Source: Pseudomonadota bacterium (lineage in GTDB: Bacteria; Pseudomonadota; Alphaproteobacteria; Azospirillales; Azospirillaceae). Taken from it: a stretch of 64,000 nt of DNA. Where the stretch lies: NCBI GenBank assembly GCA_023423695.1, contig JAFAFA010000042.1, positions 1-64,000 on the forward strand, in the 5' to 3' direction. A program made the translations under genes and the position numbers. This document shows positions 17,783 through 27,246 of this stretch, one piece after another (position 1 is the stretch's first letter; each line of letters opens with the position of its first letter). The notes beneath the pieces are model-generated. The model did not search any database. It was not told the origin of the DNA and was given only the letters and a program-made list of their open reading frames with translations.

Positions 17783-18094
17783 ATGGACTGGTTCACCGGA
17801 ATCAACATCGTCGCCATTGCGGCTGGCGTGACCATCAGCCTTGTCGTGCTGGTGGCCGTCGGTTCGATACGCCGCAGCCTGAACGAGGCGTCGGCGCGCC
17901 AGTCCCAGCAAATCCGCAAGCTGACGGAGACGGTGGCGACCCTGTCTGCGCAGCATCAGGCGGCGCAGACCCGCATCCAGCAACTGACCGACGCCAACCG
18001 CAAGATGTCCGACGAGCTGACGGCTCTCGGCGAGCGGCTGAGCGATGCCGACACGGTCCAGCGCGTGGCCGGCACGGCGAGGCTCCTTCATTGA
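17783..18094 (+). CDS. Small membrane protein with coiled coil
   Basis: About 103 residues. One N-terminal membrane helix (INIVAIAAGVTISLVVLVAV) is followed by a charged, heptad-like coiled coil to the C-terminus (RRSLNEASARQSQQIRKL; IQQLTDANRKMSDELTALGE). The start could also be the ATG at 17762, seven codons earlier; neither ribosome site is strong. Its stop codon overlaps the TTG start of the methyltransferase, so the two are probably translated together. The function is not recognised. Confidence 0.6.
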   Translation: MDWFTGINIVAIAAGVTISLVVLVAVGSIRRSLNEASARQSQQIRKLTETVATLSAQHQAAQTRIQQLTDANRKMSDELTALGERLSDADTVQRVAGTARLLH

Positions 18095-18936
18095 CCGCGA
18101 CACTGCTTTCCGATTTCGCCAGTCCCGACGCCGCCCGCGAGCGTGACCGCTGGGCCGCCAGCGCCGATGCCTGGGACCGCTGGGCCGATCCGATGGCCGA
18201 TCTGGCCGACAAGCTGAACCGCCCGCTGCTGGACGCCGCCGGACTGGCGGAGGGTAAACGTCTGCTCGATCTCGCGTCTGGTGCGGGAGAGCCGGCGCTG
18301 AGTGCCGCACGCAGGGCCGGGCCGGTGGGACTGGTGGTCGGCAGCGATCTCGTTCCCGGCATGATGGCCGGTGCGGTGCGCCGTGCCCGCGGCGTCGATG
18401 GGCCGGCACCCGCCTTCATCGCGGCTGACATGACTGCCCTCCCCTTCGCCGACGCCGCCTTCGACTGCGTGACCTGCCGCTTCGGGATCATGTTCGTGCC
18501 GGCGGTGGAAACTGCGCTTCGGGAAGTTCGGCGCGTCCTGCGCCCCGGCGGCAAGGCCGCCTTCATGGTGTGGGGGCCGCGCGCCGGCAATGGCCTGTTC
18601 GCCCAAATCGGCGACGTAGTGGCCGCCCATCTTGGCGAGGATGGCAGCCTGGACCCTCTGTTTCGCTTTGCCGAGCCTGGATTGCTCGCCGACGCGATGC
18701 GGGCCGCTGGGTTCGGTGAGACCACGGAGACCGATCTGACCCCGGTCCGCAAGGCGCCGGCCGGTCAGCCCTTCTGGCGCGCCGCCCTGGACATGAGCTT
18801 TGGCCACCGGCTGGGCGGCTTGGACACGACACAGCGCGGCGCGCTGGAGGCGGACATCGCGCGGCGGTTCGACGCGCAGGCGGTGGACGGCATCGTACCG
18901 GTGCCATCGCATGCGCGGATCGTGGTGGGCAGGTAA
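18091..18936 (+). CDS. Class I SAM-dependent methyltransferase
   Basis: A 281-residue methyltransferase of the UbiE/Methyltransf_11 kind. The SAM site is visible: LLDLASGAGEPALSAARRAG, then an acidic strand end near VVGSDL, then DMTALPFADAAFDCVTCRFG and LREVRRVLRPGGKAAFMVWG. A UbiE identity is not supported, since quinone-specific signatures were not seen. The start is TTG at 18091, overlapping the preceding stop (TTGA), with GCGAGG upstream. The acceptor is unknown. Confidence 0.83.
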   Translation: MTATLLSDFASPDAARERDRWAASADAWDRWADPMADLADKLNRPLLDAAGLAEGKRLLDLASGAGEPALSAARRAGPVGLVVGSDLVPGMMAGAVRRARGVDGPAPAFIAADMTALPFADAAFDCVTCRFGIMFVPAVETALREVRRVLRPGGKAAFMVWGPRAGNGLFAQIGDVVAAHLGEDGSLDPLFRFAEPGLLADAMRAAGFGETTETDLTPVRKAPAGQPFWRAALDMSFGHRLGGLDTTQRGALEADIARRFDAQAVDGIVPVPSHARIVVGR

Positions 18937-18969
18937 GGCCGGCTGCTGCCGATCCTCTCCGAAAAGCAG

Positions 18970-18995
18970 AAAGGCCGGGCAAACGCCCGGCCTTT
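18970..18995. terminator. Bidirectional terminator
   Basis: AAAGGCCGGGC (18970-18980) pairs perfectly with GCCCGGCCTTT (18985-18995) across an AAAC loop. It lies between two convergent genes and has A/T flanks usable from both sides. Confidence 0.8.
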
Positions 18996-19010
18996 CCAAT
19001 TCCACACCAC

Positions 19011-19052
19011 TTGGACTCAGGCGAAGGCCTTTTGGACTCAGGCGAAGGCCTT
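19011..19052. repeat. Perfect 21-bp tandem duplication at the 3' end of the AsnC-domain gene
   Basis: Positions 19011-19031 and 19032-19052 are identical (TTGGACTCAGGCGAAGGCCTT). Read on the minus strand each copy encodes Lys-Ala-Phe-Ala-stop, so the last codons and stop of the gene have been copied once downstream. The second stop is not used. Confidence 0.95.
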
Positions 19053-19280
19053 GTACGCGATCAAGGTGAAGGTGTCGCGCACCCCCGGCAGGGTCTGAAC
19101 ATGCTCGGTCACGAAGCGGCCGATGTCGTCATCCTGCGTCAGATAGCACTTCATCAGCAGATCGTACTGGCCAGAGATCGAATGCACCTCCGACACCTGT
19201 TCGATCACCTGCACGGCCTGATCGGCGACCTCATAGGCCTTGCCGAGATCGCATTTGACCATGACGAAGATGGTCTGCAC
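19038..19280 (-). CDS. Stand-alone AsnC/Lrp ligand-binding (RAM) domain protein
   Basis: An 80-residue protein made only of the Lrp/AsnC effector domain (VQTIFVMVKCDLGKAYEVAD; VSEVHSISGQYDLLMKCYL; VQTLPGVRDTFTLIAYK). The DNA-binding HTH half is absent, as in the known stand-alone RAM-domain proteins, which form rings and bind amino acids. The start is a GTG at 19280 with AGGAGGG 9 nt before it. It begins 4 nt after the helicase stop, so it is the second gene of that operon. Confidence 0.85.
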   Translation of the reverse strand: MQTIFVMVKCDLGKAYEVADQAVQVIEQVSEVHSISGQYDLLMKCYLTQDDDIGRFVTEHVQTLPGVRDTFTLIAYKAFA

Positions 19281-19284
19281 GGGC

Positions 19285-20895
<1,611 letters not shown>

Positions 20896-21152
20896 CCAAC
20901 CTGTTTCTGTTCTGGAGTGCGCAAATCGAGCGATCATCGCCCGATGCCTGGATGAGGCCGAAGAATAGGAAGTCAAAGCGCCATGTCAATAGATCCGATG
21001 TTCCGAAACCGAAAATAGGCGGGAAAACACGCCGCGTTGGCGAAATCGACGCCCTGCGCTAGGCTGTCCGACGGCATCGCCGCGAGTCGCGGCCATTGCC
21101 GGTGCCCTGAACAAGGGCGCCAAGCCCCAAATGGAACGGTCGAGTGCATTTG

Positions 21153-21698
21153 ATGATTCTTCGTGCCCAGGAATCGGTGCTGGTGGTGGTCGACGTCCAG
21201 GAACGCCTGCTGCCGGCCATCCACGAATCCGCCCGCGTCGTTCGGCATGCCGGGATGCTGTTGAAGGCTGCGGCCGCCCTGTCCGTGCCGGTGCTGGTGA
21301 CGGAGCAATATCCCCGCGGCCTCGGGCCGACGGTGGAGGCGGTGCGCGCCGACCTGCCGCCCGGCACCCCGGTGATCGAGAAGATCACTTTCGGCAGCAC
21401 CGGCGAACCGGCCTTCAACGCCGCGGTGGAGGAACTGAAGCGTCCGCAGATCGTGCTGTGCGGGACGGAGGCGCATGTCTGCGTCATGCAGACGGCGCTG
21501 GGGCTGCGCCAGCAGGGCCATGCGGTCTATCTGGTCGGCGACGCGGTGTCCTCGCGCACCCCCGCCAACCATGCTGCCGCGCTGGAGCGGATGCGCGCCG
21601 CCGGCGTCACCATCGTCACCACCGAGATGGTGTTGTTCGAGTGGATGGAACGGGCCGGCACGCCGGTCTTCAAGGTCGTCAGCGCCCTGGTGAAGTGA
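21153..21698 (+). CDS. Isochorismatase-family hydrolase
   Basis: About 181 residues of the cysteine-hydrolase fold (YcaC-like group). Catalytic triad positions look right: Asp in VLVVVDVQERLLPAI, Lys in PVIEKITFGS, and Cys in GTEAHVCVMQTALGL. It ends with DAVSSRTPANHAAALERM, typical of the family. Start 21153 is preferred; 21144 (GTG) is possible and neither has a strong ribosome site. The downstream hydrolase starts 16 nt later, so they probably form an operon. The substrate is unknown. Confidence 0.87.
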   Translation: MILRAQESVLVVVDVQERLLPAIHESARVVRHAGMLLKAAAALSVPVLVTEQYPRGLGPTVEAVRADLPPGTPVIEKITFGSTGEPAFNAAVEELKRPQIVLCGTEAHVCVMQTALGLRQQGHAVYLVGDAVSSRTPANHAAALERMRAAGVTIVTTEMVLFEWMERAGTPVFKVVSALVK

Positions 21699-21714
21699 GC
21701 GCAGGAGAAGCACG

Positions 21715-22434
21715 ATGCCGAACAGCCTCCCGCCCGGCCGCCCGGCCCTGATCCTGCTGCCCGGCATGCCGCTGGATGCGGCGCTGTGGGACCATCAGGT
21801 CCGCCACCTCGCCGACGTTGCCGACCCGCGGGTGGTCGAACTGGCGGAGTGCGGGTCCATCGCCGCCATGGCCGACAAGGTGCTGGCGACGGCGCCCGAC
21901 CGCTTCGCCATCGCCGGCCTGTCGATGGGCGGCTATGTCGCCCTGGAGATCCTGCGCCGGTCGCCGGAGCGTGTGGAAAGGCTGGCGCTGCTCGACACCA
22001 ATGCCCGTCCCGACACCGCGGAGGCGAGCGCCACCCGGCGCGAGGCGGTGGCGCTCGCCCGCCAGGGCCGCTACGGGCAGGTGATCCGCGCCGCCCTGCC
22101 CCGCCTGATCCACCCCGACCGCATGGCCGACGAGGCCTTCGTCCGGTCGGTGCTGGACCAGATGGAGCGGGTGGGGGTCGACGGCTATGCCCGCGAGCAG
22201 GAGGCGATCATCAACCGTCCGGACAGCCGGCCCGGCCTCCCGGCCATCCGCTGTCCCACGCTTGTGCTCTGCGGACGCCAGGACCTGCTGACCCCGCCGG
22301 CCCTGCACGAGGAGATGGCGGCGGCAATCCCCGGCGCGAGGCTGGTGCTGCTCGAGGACTGCGGGCACCTGTCGGCGATGGAGCAGCCGCAGGCGGTGAC
22401 CGCGCTGATGCGCGACTGGCTGCTGCGGGACTGA
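21715..22434 (+). CDS. Alpha/beta-fold hydrolase
   Basis: A 239-residue hydrolase. Oxyanion/strand-1 motif LILLPGMPLDAALWDHQV, nucleophile elbow GLSMGGYVAL (Ser), acid in LCGRQDLLTPP (Asp) and base in CGHLSAMEQPQ (His) are all in order. AGGAG sits 8 nt before the ATG. It lies directly behind the isochorismatase-like gene. The substrate is not determinable. Confidence 0.87.
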   Translation: MPNSLPPGRPALILLPGMPLDAALWDHQVRHLADVADPRVVELAECGSIAAMADKVLATAPDRFAIAGLSMGGYVALEILRRSPERVERLALLDTNARPDTAEASATRREAVALARQGRYGQVIRAALPRLIHPDRMADEAFVRSVLDQMERVGVDGYAREQEAIINRPDSRPGLPAIRCPTLVLCGRQDLLTPPALHEEMAAAIPGARLVLLEDCGHLSAMEQPQAVTALMRDWLLRD

Positions 22435-22450
22435 CGGCCCGCGATCACCG

Positions 22451-23005
22451 TCAGCAGTCGATGGCGCCGCAGAACAGGTCGGCCTGCCGGCTGGGGAACA
22501 GGGAGAAGGTCATGTCGCTGATCAGGCTGCGGAAATCCGGATCGTCCGGCCCCTGCGGCCGGTCGAGCCAGCCGGTGGCCGATGTCAGCGCCCCGCCGGA
22601 GCGGCAGAACGCCCCCTGCACGACGATGGGACCGCCCGGCGGAGACGTCGGGATCGGCCCGTCCGTGCAGAGCGACGAGTTCAGCATGTTCTCCGCGACG
22701 TTGAAGGCCAGAACCACCTTGTAATCCCGCCGCGCCGTCTCGTTCGGCGTGGTGGTGAGGTTGGTCTTCACCCCGGATACGCGGTTCTGCATGTGGGGCA
22801 GGACCTTTTCCGCGAAGCGTTCCGGCGGCAGGCCGAAGGGGTCGCCATGCAGAACCACCCGCAGGTCGCGGTTCCCCGCCGCATAGGAAACCTCGCTGCG
22901 CGTATAGGCCGGAGCCGGTTCGCTCGCCACCACCCGCTCGTTGGAGCAGGCGGCGAGGACCGAGGCCCCCAGCAGAAGGGCGGCAAGCGGCGGGAGCATG
23001 CGCAT
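22451..23005 (-). CDS. Predicted lipoprotein, function unknown
   Basis: 184 residues. MRMLPPLAALLLGASVLAAC is a lipoprotein signal with lipobox LAAC, so Cys20 should be acylated. The mature part contains paired cysteines (LCTDG, AFCRSG, LFCGAIDC) and segments such as YKVVLAFNVAEN and PDDPDFRSLISDMTFSLFPS. The frame stays open upstream to 24097, but that part is antisense-type sequence over the neighbour. No family was recognised. Confidence 0.75.
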   Translation of the reverse strand: MRMLPPLAALLLGASVLAACSNERVVASEPAPAYTRSEVSYAAGNRDLRVVLHGDPFGLPPERFAEKVLPHMQNRVSGVKTNLTTTPNETARRDYKVVLAFNVAENMLNSSLCTDGPIPTSPPGGPIVVQGAFCRSGGALTSATGWLDRPQGPDDPDFRSLISDMTFSLFPSRQADLFCGAIDC

Positions 23006-23094
23006 GATCGGATCGTCCGTTGGTATCGCTGGGCGAGATATGGGGAGCGTTTGCCGGATGGGCGAGTGCTCCCCTGCCCCATGGAGCGGATCCG

Positions 23095-23901
23095 TTACAC
23101 GTCCTTCAGCCATTTGTCCGCGACGCGGGCGATCAGGGCCGGATAATCGGAGCGCTCCGGCCCGATCAGGGGGAGGCCGAACTCCGCGGCGATGCGTGCG
23201 ACCGTCGCATCGGTCAATTCCACACCCAGCATCCGGGCGCGGCGGGCGATTGCCAACTCCTGGCCCCAGACATAGACACGCCGCGCGCCGGTGTTGCGCG
23301 CCATGACACGGGACTGCTCCATCCGCTCGTCGCCGTTGATCGGCAGCCAGATGTCGGTCATCAGCGTGTCGGCCGGTTCTTCGGTGCGGAACTCCAGCGC
23401 ATCGGCGTTGACGAGGACGATCTTCGCCACGGCCTCGGCCGGAAGCTGGTCGAACAGGCCGATGCGCCGGTTGACCTCGATCACGTCGGGGTCGAGTTCG
23501 ACCACGGTGACCCGTGTCACTTCCGGCCGCAGCGCCGCATTCACCGCCGCCCAGCCCATGCCCATCCCCATCACCACCGTATGGCCGCTGGCGGCGCGGA
23601 CGCCGATTTCCTGGCTTTCGATCTCCATCGGCGTCATCGACATCCAGCAGCGTGGGTGGCCATCCGCCTCGCGCCGGAACAGCGCAGCGGTGCCGGTCGT
23701 CATCAGCGCCGGACTCCAATAGCCGGAACTCACCAGCATCGGCGCCACCCGCAACTGCCAGCGCCCGACCTCGCAAGGCTGGTAGCGTGGCACGAACAGA
23801 TCGGTGGTGAAGGGCGTCAGTTGCGACAGGGCCGCCGCAATCGCCTCCGGCGAAACGGCATTCTCCGGAATTTGGGTGCCGGGATAGGCTAAGGGATGCA
23901 T
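23095..23901 (-). CDS. Spermidine-synthase-like / class I methyltransferase fold protein
   Basis: 268 residues. The core is a Rossmann methyltransferase fold with VVMGMGMGWAAVNAAL, VTVVELDPDVIEVNRRIG and VNADALEFR, as in spermidine synthase-like proteins, then LMTDIWLPINGDERM where the family would have its DxxD-type motif. The N-terminal part is not typical for polyamine synthases, so the activity is uncertain. AGGAG precedes the ATG at 23901 by 6 nt. Confidence 0.7.
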   Translation of the reverse strand: MHPLAYPGTQIPENAVSPEAIAAALSQLTPFTTDLFVPRYQPCEVGRWQLRVAPMLVSSGYWSPALMTTGTAALFRREADGHPRCWMSMTPMEIESQEIGVRAASGHTVVMGMGMGWAAVNAALRPEVTRVTVVELDPDVIEVNRRIGLFDQLPAEAVAKIVLVNADALEFRTEEPADTLMTDIWLPINGDERMEQSRVMARNTGARRVYVWGQELAIARRARMLGVELTDATVARIAAEFGLPLIGPERSDYPALIARVADKWLKDV

Positions 23902-24065
23902 GCGTCTCCTGGGGCCGGAAGACGTTGCGGGAAAACTCCCGGAACATCTGTGCTCCAGATGATAGACCAGACGAAGCCCTCCCCAAAACAGAGAATTCCT
24001 TCGTGATTTTTCCACCCCAACCCTGGCCGGCACCGGACCTGTCACCGCCGTGCCTTCGACGATGC

Positions 24066-24098
24066 GATGACCTTGCCATGCCATGCGGCAAGGTCATC
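24066..24098. repeat. 12-bp perfect inverted repeat downstream of parE
   Basis: GATGACCTTGCC (24066-24077) and GGCAAGGTCATC (24087-24098) can form a perfect hairpin with a 9-nt loop. No T-run follows on either strand, so it is not a standard terminator. It lies in the 247-nt gap between the parE stop and the next minus-strand gene. Confidence 0.85.
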
Positions 24099-24148
24099 CG
24101 TTACATCCCGAATGCCTGTTCAGACAGGACTGTCGACAGGAGCATGAC

Positions 24149-26137
24149 CTACACGTCGATGTCGTCCGCCTTCACGAACTTCGCGTTGTCCTGGATGAAG
24201 CGGAAGCGAAGCTCCGCCTTCTTGCCCATCAGTTCCTCGACCAGGGAGCGGGTGCGCTCGAATTCCGGCTTCTCCTCCGGATCGGCGGCGTTGGGCACGA
24301 CCACGCGCAGCAGCGAACGCTTGGACGGGTCCATCGTCGTGTCGCGCAGCTGGGCCGGCATCATCTCGCCCAGGCCCTTGAAGCGGCTGATGTCGGGCTT
24401 CTTGCCCTTGAACATCTTCGACAGCAGCTCGTCCTTGTGGGCGTCGTCGCGGGCGTAGACCTGCTTGTTGCCGTGGCTGAGCCGGTAGAGCGGCGGCAGG
24501 GCGAGGTACAGGTGGCCTTCCTGGATCAGGCCCGGCATCTCGCGGTAGAAGAAGGTCATCAGCAGCGAGGCGATGTGGGCGCCGTCGACATCGGCGTCGG
24601 TCATGATGATGACCCGCTCGTACCGCAGCTTGTCGGTCGAGAAGTCCTTGCCGACGCCGCAGCCCAGCGCCTGCACCAGATCGTTCAGCTCCTGGTTGGC
24701 CTTCATCTTGTCGACCGACGCGCTGGCGACGTTCAGGATCTTGCCGCGCAGCGGCAGGATGGCCTGGGTCTCGCGCTGGCGCGCCTGCTTGGCGGAGCCG
24801 CCGGCCGAGTCACCCTCCACCAGGAACAGTTCGGTGCCTTCCGGGGAGTTGCGCGAGCAGTCCGCCAGCTTGCCGGGCAGGCGCAGGCGGCGGGTTGCCG
24901 ATTTGCGCGTCATCTCCTTGGATTGCTTGCGGCGCGCCCGCTCTTCCGCCTTCTCGATCAGGCGCTCCAGCAGGGCGTTGGCGCTCTGCGGATCGCCGGA
25001 CAGCCAATGGTCGAAATGGTCCTTCACCGCGGTTTCGACGAGGCGCTGCGCCTCCGCCGTCACCAGCTTCTCCTTGGTCTGGCCCTGGAAATGCGGTTCG
25101 CGGATGAAGACCGACAGCAGGATGCAGGCGTCGCCCATCACATCGTCAGCGGTGACCTGCCCGGCGCGCTTGTTGTTCGTCAGCTCGCCATAGGCCTTCA
25201 GGCCGCGGGTCAGCGCGGTGCGCAGGCCGGCCTCATGCGTGCCGCCCTGCGGAGTCGGTACGGTGTTGCAGTAGGTATGCGAGAAGCCTTCGTCATCGTC
25301 CGGCCACGCAACCGCCCATTCCACCCGGCCTTGGCCATTGGGGAAGTCGAGCGCACCGGCGAAGGGCGCCCGCGTCAGCGTCTTACGGTCTTTCAGCGCG
25401 GCGGTCAGGTAATCCTGAAGCCCGCCAGGGAAATGCAAGGTCTCCGACGCCGGCGTGGTGGCGTCGACCGACAGCAGCGCCGGATCGCAGCTCCACCGGA
25501 TCTCCACCCCACGGAAGAGATAGGCCTTGGAGCGCGCCAGCCGGTACAGCCGGTGCGGTTCGAAATGAGCGGTCTCGCCGAAGATCTCGGCATCCGCATG
25601 GAAGCGGATGGTGGTGCCGCGGCGGTTGACGTTGCCGCGGTGGGCCAGCGGCCCCTGCGGCAGGCCGCGGCTGTACTCCTGAACGTAGAGCTGCTTTTCG
25701 CGGGCGATCTCCACGGTCAGCCGGTCCGACAGGGCGTTCACCACCGACAGGCCGACGCCGTGCAGGCCGCCCGAGGTCTGGTAGACCTTGTTGGAGAATT
25801 TACCGCCGGAGTGCAGCGTGGTCATGATGACCTCCAGCGCCGACTTGCCCGGATATTTCGGGTGGTCGTCAATGGGGATGCCGCGGCCGTTGTCGCGGAC
25901 CATCACCGTGCCGTCGGCGGCCAATTCCAGGTCGATGCGGCTGGCATGGCCGGCCACCGCCTCGTCCATGGCGTTGTCCAGGACCTCCGCCACCAGATGG
26001 TGCAGCGCACGGTCGTCGGTGCCGCCGATATACATGCCCGGCCGACGGCGGACGGGCTCCAGCCCTTCCAGAACCTCGATATCCTGGGCGGAGTAGCTGT
26101 CGGCCTTGGGGGCCGTGTTCTCGAAAAGATCGCTCAT
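24149..26137 (-). CDS. parE: DNA topoisomerase IV subunit B
   Basis: A 662-residue type II topoisomerase ATPase/TOPRIM subunit, which with ParC decatenates daughter chromosomes. GHKL ATPase motifs: EVLDNAMDEAVAG, VMVRDNGRGIPID, TSGGLHGVGLSVVNALS. TOPRIM: LFLVEGDSAGGSAKQARQR and IMTDADVDGAHIASLLMTFF. C-terminal FKGLGEMMPAQLRDTTMDP. The pattern and length are ParE rather than GyrB, which has a longer TOPRIM region and C-terminus. parC is not in the window. Confidence 0.95.
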   Translation of the reverse strand: MSDLFENTAPKADSYSAQDIEVLEGLEPVRRRPGMYIGGTDDRALHHLVAEVLDNAMDEAVAGHASRIDLELAADGTVMVRDNGRGIPIDDHPKYPGKSALEVIMTTLHSGGKFSNKVYQTSGGLHGVGLSVVNALSDRLTVEIAREKQLYVQEYSRGLPQGPLAHRGNVNRRGTTIRFHADAEIFGETAHFEPHRLYRLARSKAYLFRGVEIRWSCDPALLSVDATTPASETLHFPGGLQDYLTAALKDRKTLTRAPFAGALDFPNGQGRVEWAVAWPDDDEGFSHTYCNTVPTPQGGTHEAGLRTALTRGLKAYGELTNNKRAGQVTADDVMGDACILLSVFIREPHFQGQTKEKLVTAEAQRLVETAVKDHFDHWLSGDPQSANALLERLIEKAEERARRKQSKEMTRKSATRRLRLPGKLADCSRNSPEGTELFLVEGDSAGGSAKQARQRETQAILPLRGKILNVASASVDKMKANQELNDLVQALGCGVGKDFSTDKLRYERVIIMTDADVDGAHIASLLMTFFYREMPGLIQEGHLYLALPPLYRLSHGNKQVYARDDAHKDELLSKMFKGKKPDISRFKGLGEMMPAQLRDTTMDPSKRSLLRVVVPNAADPEEKPEFERTRSLVEELMGKKAELRFRFIQDNAKFVKADDIDV

Positions 26138-26245
26138 GACGGGATGATAGGAATTTCGTCAGGGGTGCGCAAGCGCATCCTGTGCCGTTTATAGTGCGAT
26201 GCCACAAGCTTTTGTGCAGGAAATTTTCGTGACGCCGGAGGAAGC

Positions 26246-26641
26246 ATGAGCGCAGCGCACGCATACGACTTCGACAATGGCCCCGCCCTGCGGGCCATCG
26301 CGATGCCGGCGGACACCAACCCGAACGGCGACATTTTCGGCGGCTGGCTTCTGGCCCAGATGGATCTGGCCGGCGGCACGGTGGCGGTGCGGCGCAGCCA
26401 CGGCCGCGTCGCCACCGTCGGGATCGAGGCGATGACCTTCCACAAGCCGGTCTTTGTCGGCGACGAGGTCAGCTGCTTCGCCCGGATCGAGAAGGTCGGC
26501 CGCACCTCGCTGCGCGTCCGCATCGAGACCTGGGTGCGGCGCGAACGCTCCGGCTCCGACCCGATCAAGGTGACGGAAGGCGTGTTCACTTACGTCGCCA
26601 TCGGCGAGGACCGCAAGCCGCGCGAAGTGCCGCCGGAGTGA
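26246..26641 (+). CDS. Acyl-CoA thioesterase (YciA-like, hotdog fold)
   Basis: 131 residues. The hotdog-thioesterase signature MPADTNPNGDIFGGWLLAQM is near the N-terminus, with the catalytic Asn/Asp region, then VGIEAMTFHKPVFVGDEVSCF and VTEGVFTYVAIGEDRKPR. The family hydrolyses short- to long-chain acyl-CoA. CGGAGGAAGC precedes the ATG. It is divergent from parE and convergent with the ArsC-like gene. Confidence 0.9.
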   Translation: MSAAHAYDFDNGPALRAIAMPADTNPNGDIFGGWLLAQMDLAGGTVAVRRSHGRVATVGIEAMTFHKPVFVGDEVSCFARIEKVGRTSLRVRIETWVRRERSGSDPIKVTEGVFTYVAIGEDRKPREVPPE

Positions 26642-26661
26642 GCCCGCTGCCGTAAGCCTCG

Positions 26662-27096
26662 TCAGGCGGCGGGTGCCTTGATGAAATGCTGGTGGCCGTG
26701 ATCGCACTGGCCGCGGGCATGCTTGTCGTCGCAGCTTTCGCCGGAGGTCAGGCCGATCCAGCCATGCAGCGTGGTGGGGTCGAAACCGGCCTCGCGGCGG
26801 TCGCCGACCTGGATCAGCGGACGGCGGATCAGGTCACGATTGGCCAGCATCGCGGACAGCGCTGCGGACTCGTCGAGGGCGGCGGGGTTGACGGCGCCCG
26901 ATTTCACTGCGGCGGCGCGGCGGTTGAACCAGGCATCAACATCTTTGTCGCCGAAGAAGGCACGCAGGTCGGCAGCGGTCAATTCGGCGGCGGCAAGATC
27001 GCGTTCGACCAGAGTGTGGCCGGCGGCGGTCAACTGCTGCTTCTGCTTGGCATTCGCCGGGCAACCGGCCATTCCATAGAAAATCACTTCGGCCAT
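26662..27096 (-). CDS. ArsC/Spx-like nitrogenase-associated family protein
   Basis: 144 residues. Thioredoxin-like ArsC fold with IFYGMAGCPANAKQKQQL (catalytic-type Cys), DLRAFFGDKDVDAWFNR and NRDLIRRPLIQVGDRREAGFD. This is the arrangement of the small nitrogenase-associated branch of the arsenate reductase family, often found beside nif genes (family knowledge). No nif gene is nearby here. An unusual C-terminal tail, CDDKHARGQCDHGHQHF, carries two Cys and four His and could bind metal. CGGAG precedes the ATG at 27096. Confidence 0.8.
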   Translation of the reverse strand: MAEVIFYGMAGCPANAKQKQQLTAAGHTLVERDLAAAELTAADLRAFFGDKDVDAWFNRRAAAVKSGAVNPAALDESAALSAMLANRDLIRRPLIQVGDRREAGFDPTTLHGWIGLTSGESCDDKHARGQCDHGHQHFIKAPAA

Positions 27097-27180
27097 GGGA
27101 CACTCCGCAGTTGGATGGAGGATCCTGATCCGGGGAGCAATCAGGACCGATTTCGTCCAGTCTAACGGCAGCGCAGCATG

Positions 27181-27218
27181 AAAAAGGGCGCGACGGAATG
27201 CCGCGCCCACATTTTTTA
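27181..27218. terminator. Terminator of the ABC transporter operon (bidirectional)
   Basis: GGGCGCG (27186-27192) pairs with CGCGCCC (27202-27208). Five A precede it (five T on the minus strand), and ACATTTTTT follows on the plus strand. It lies about 30 nt past the stop of the binding-protein gene. Confidence 0.8.
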
Positions 27219-27246
27219 TATGGGTATTCCGAAACGGTCGGCAGAC

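Noticed and set aside
22451..24097. A 548-residue protein including the lipoprotein
   Set aside because: The lipobox signal at 23005 marks the real start; upstream the frame lies over the spermidine-synthase-like gene in another phase.
24083..26194. Open frame of about 700 codons on the plus strand opposite parE
   Set aside because: Its composition (Arg, Gly, Gln, His, Val runs) is typical of antisense frames in GC-rich DNA and the parE motifs on the other strand are unambiguous.
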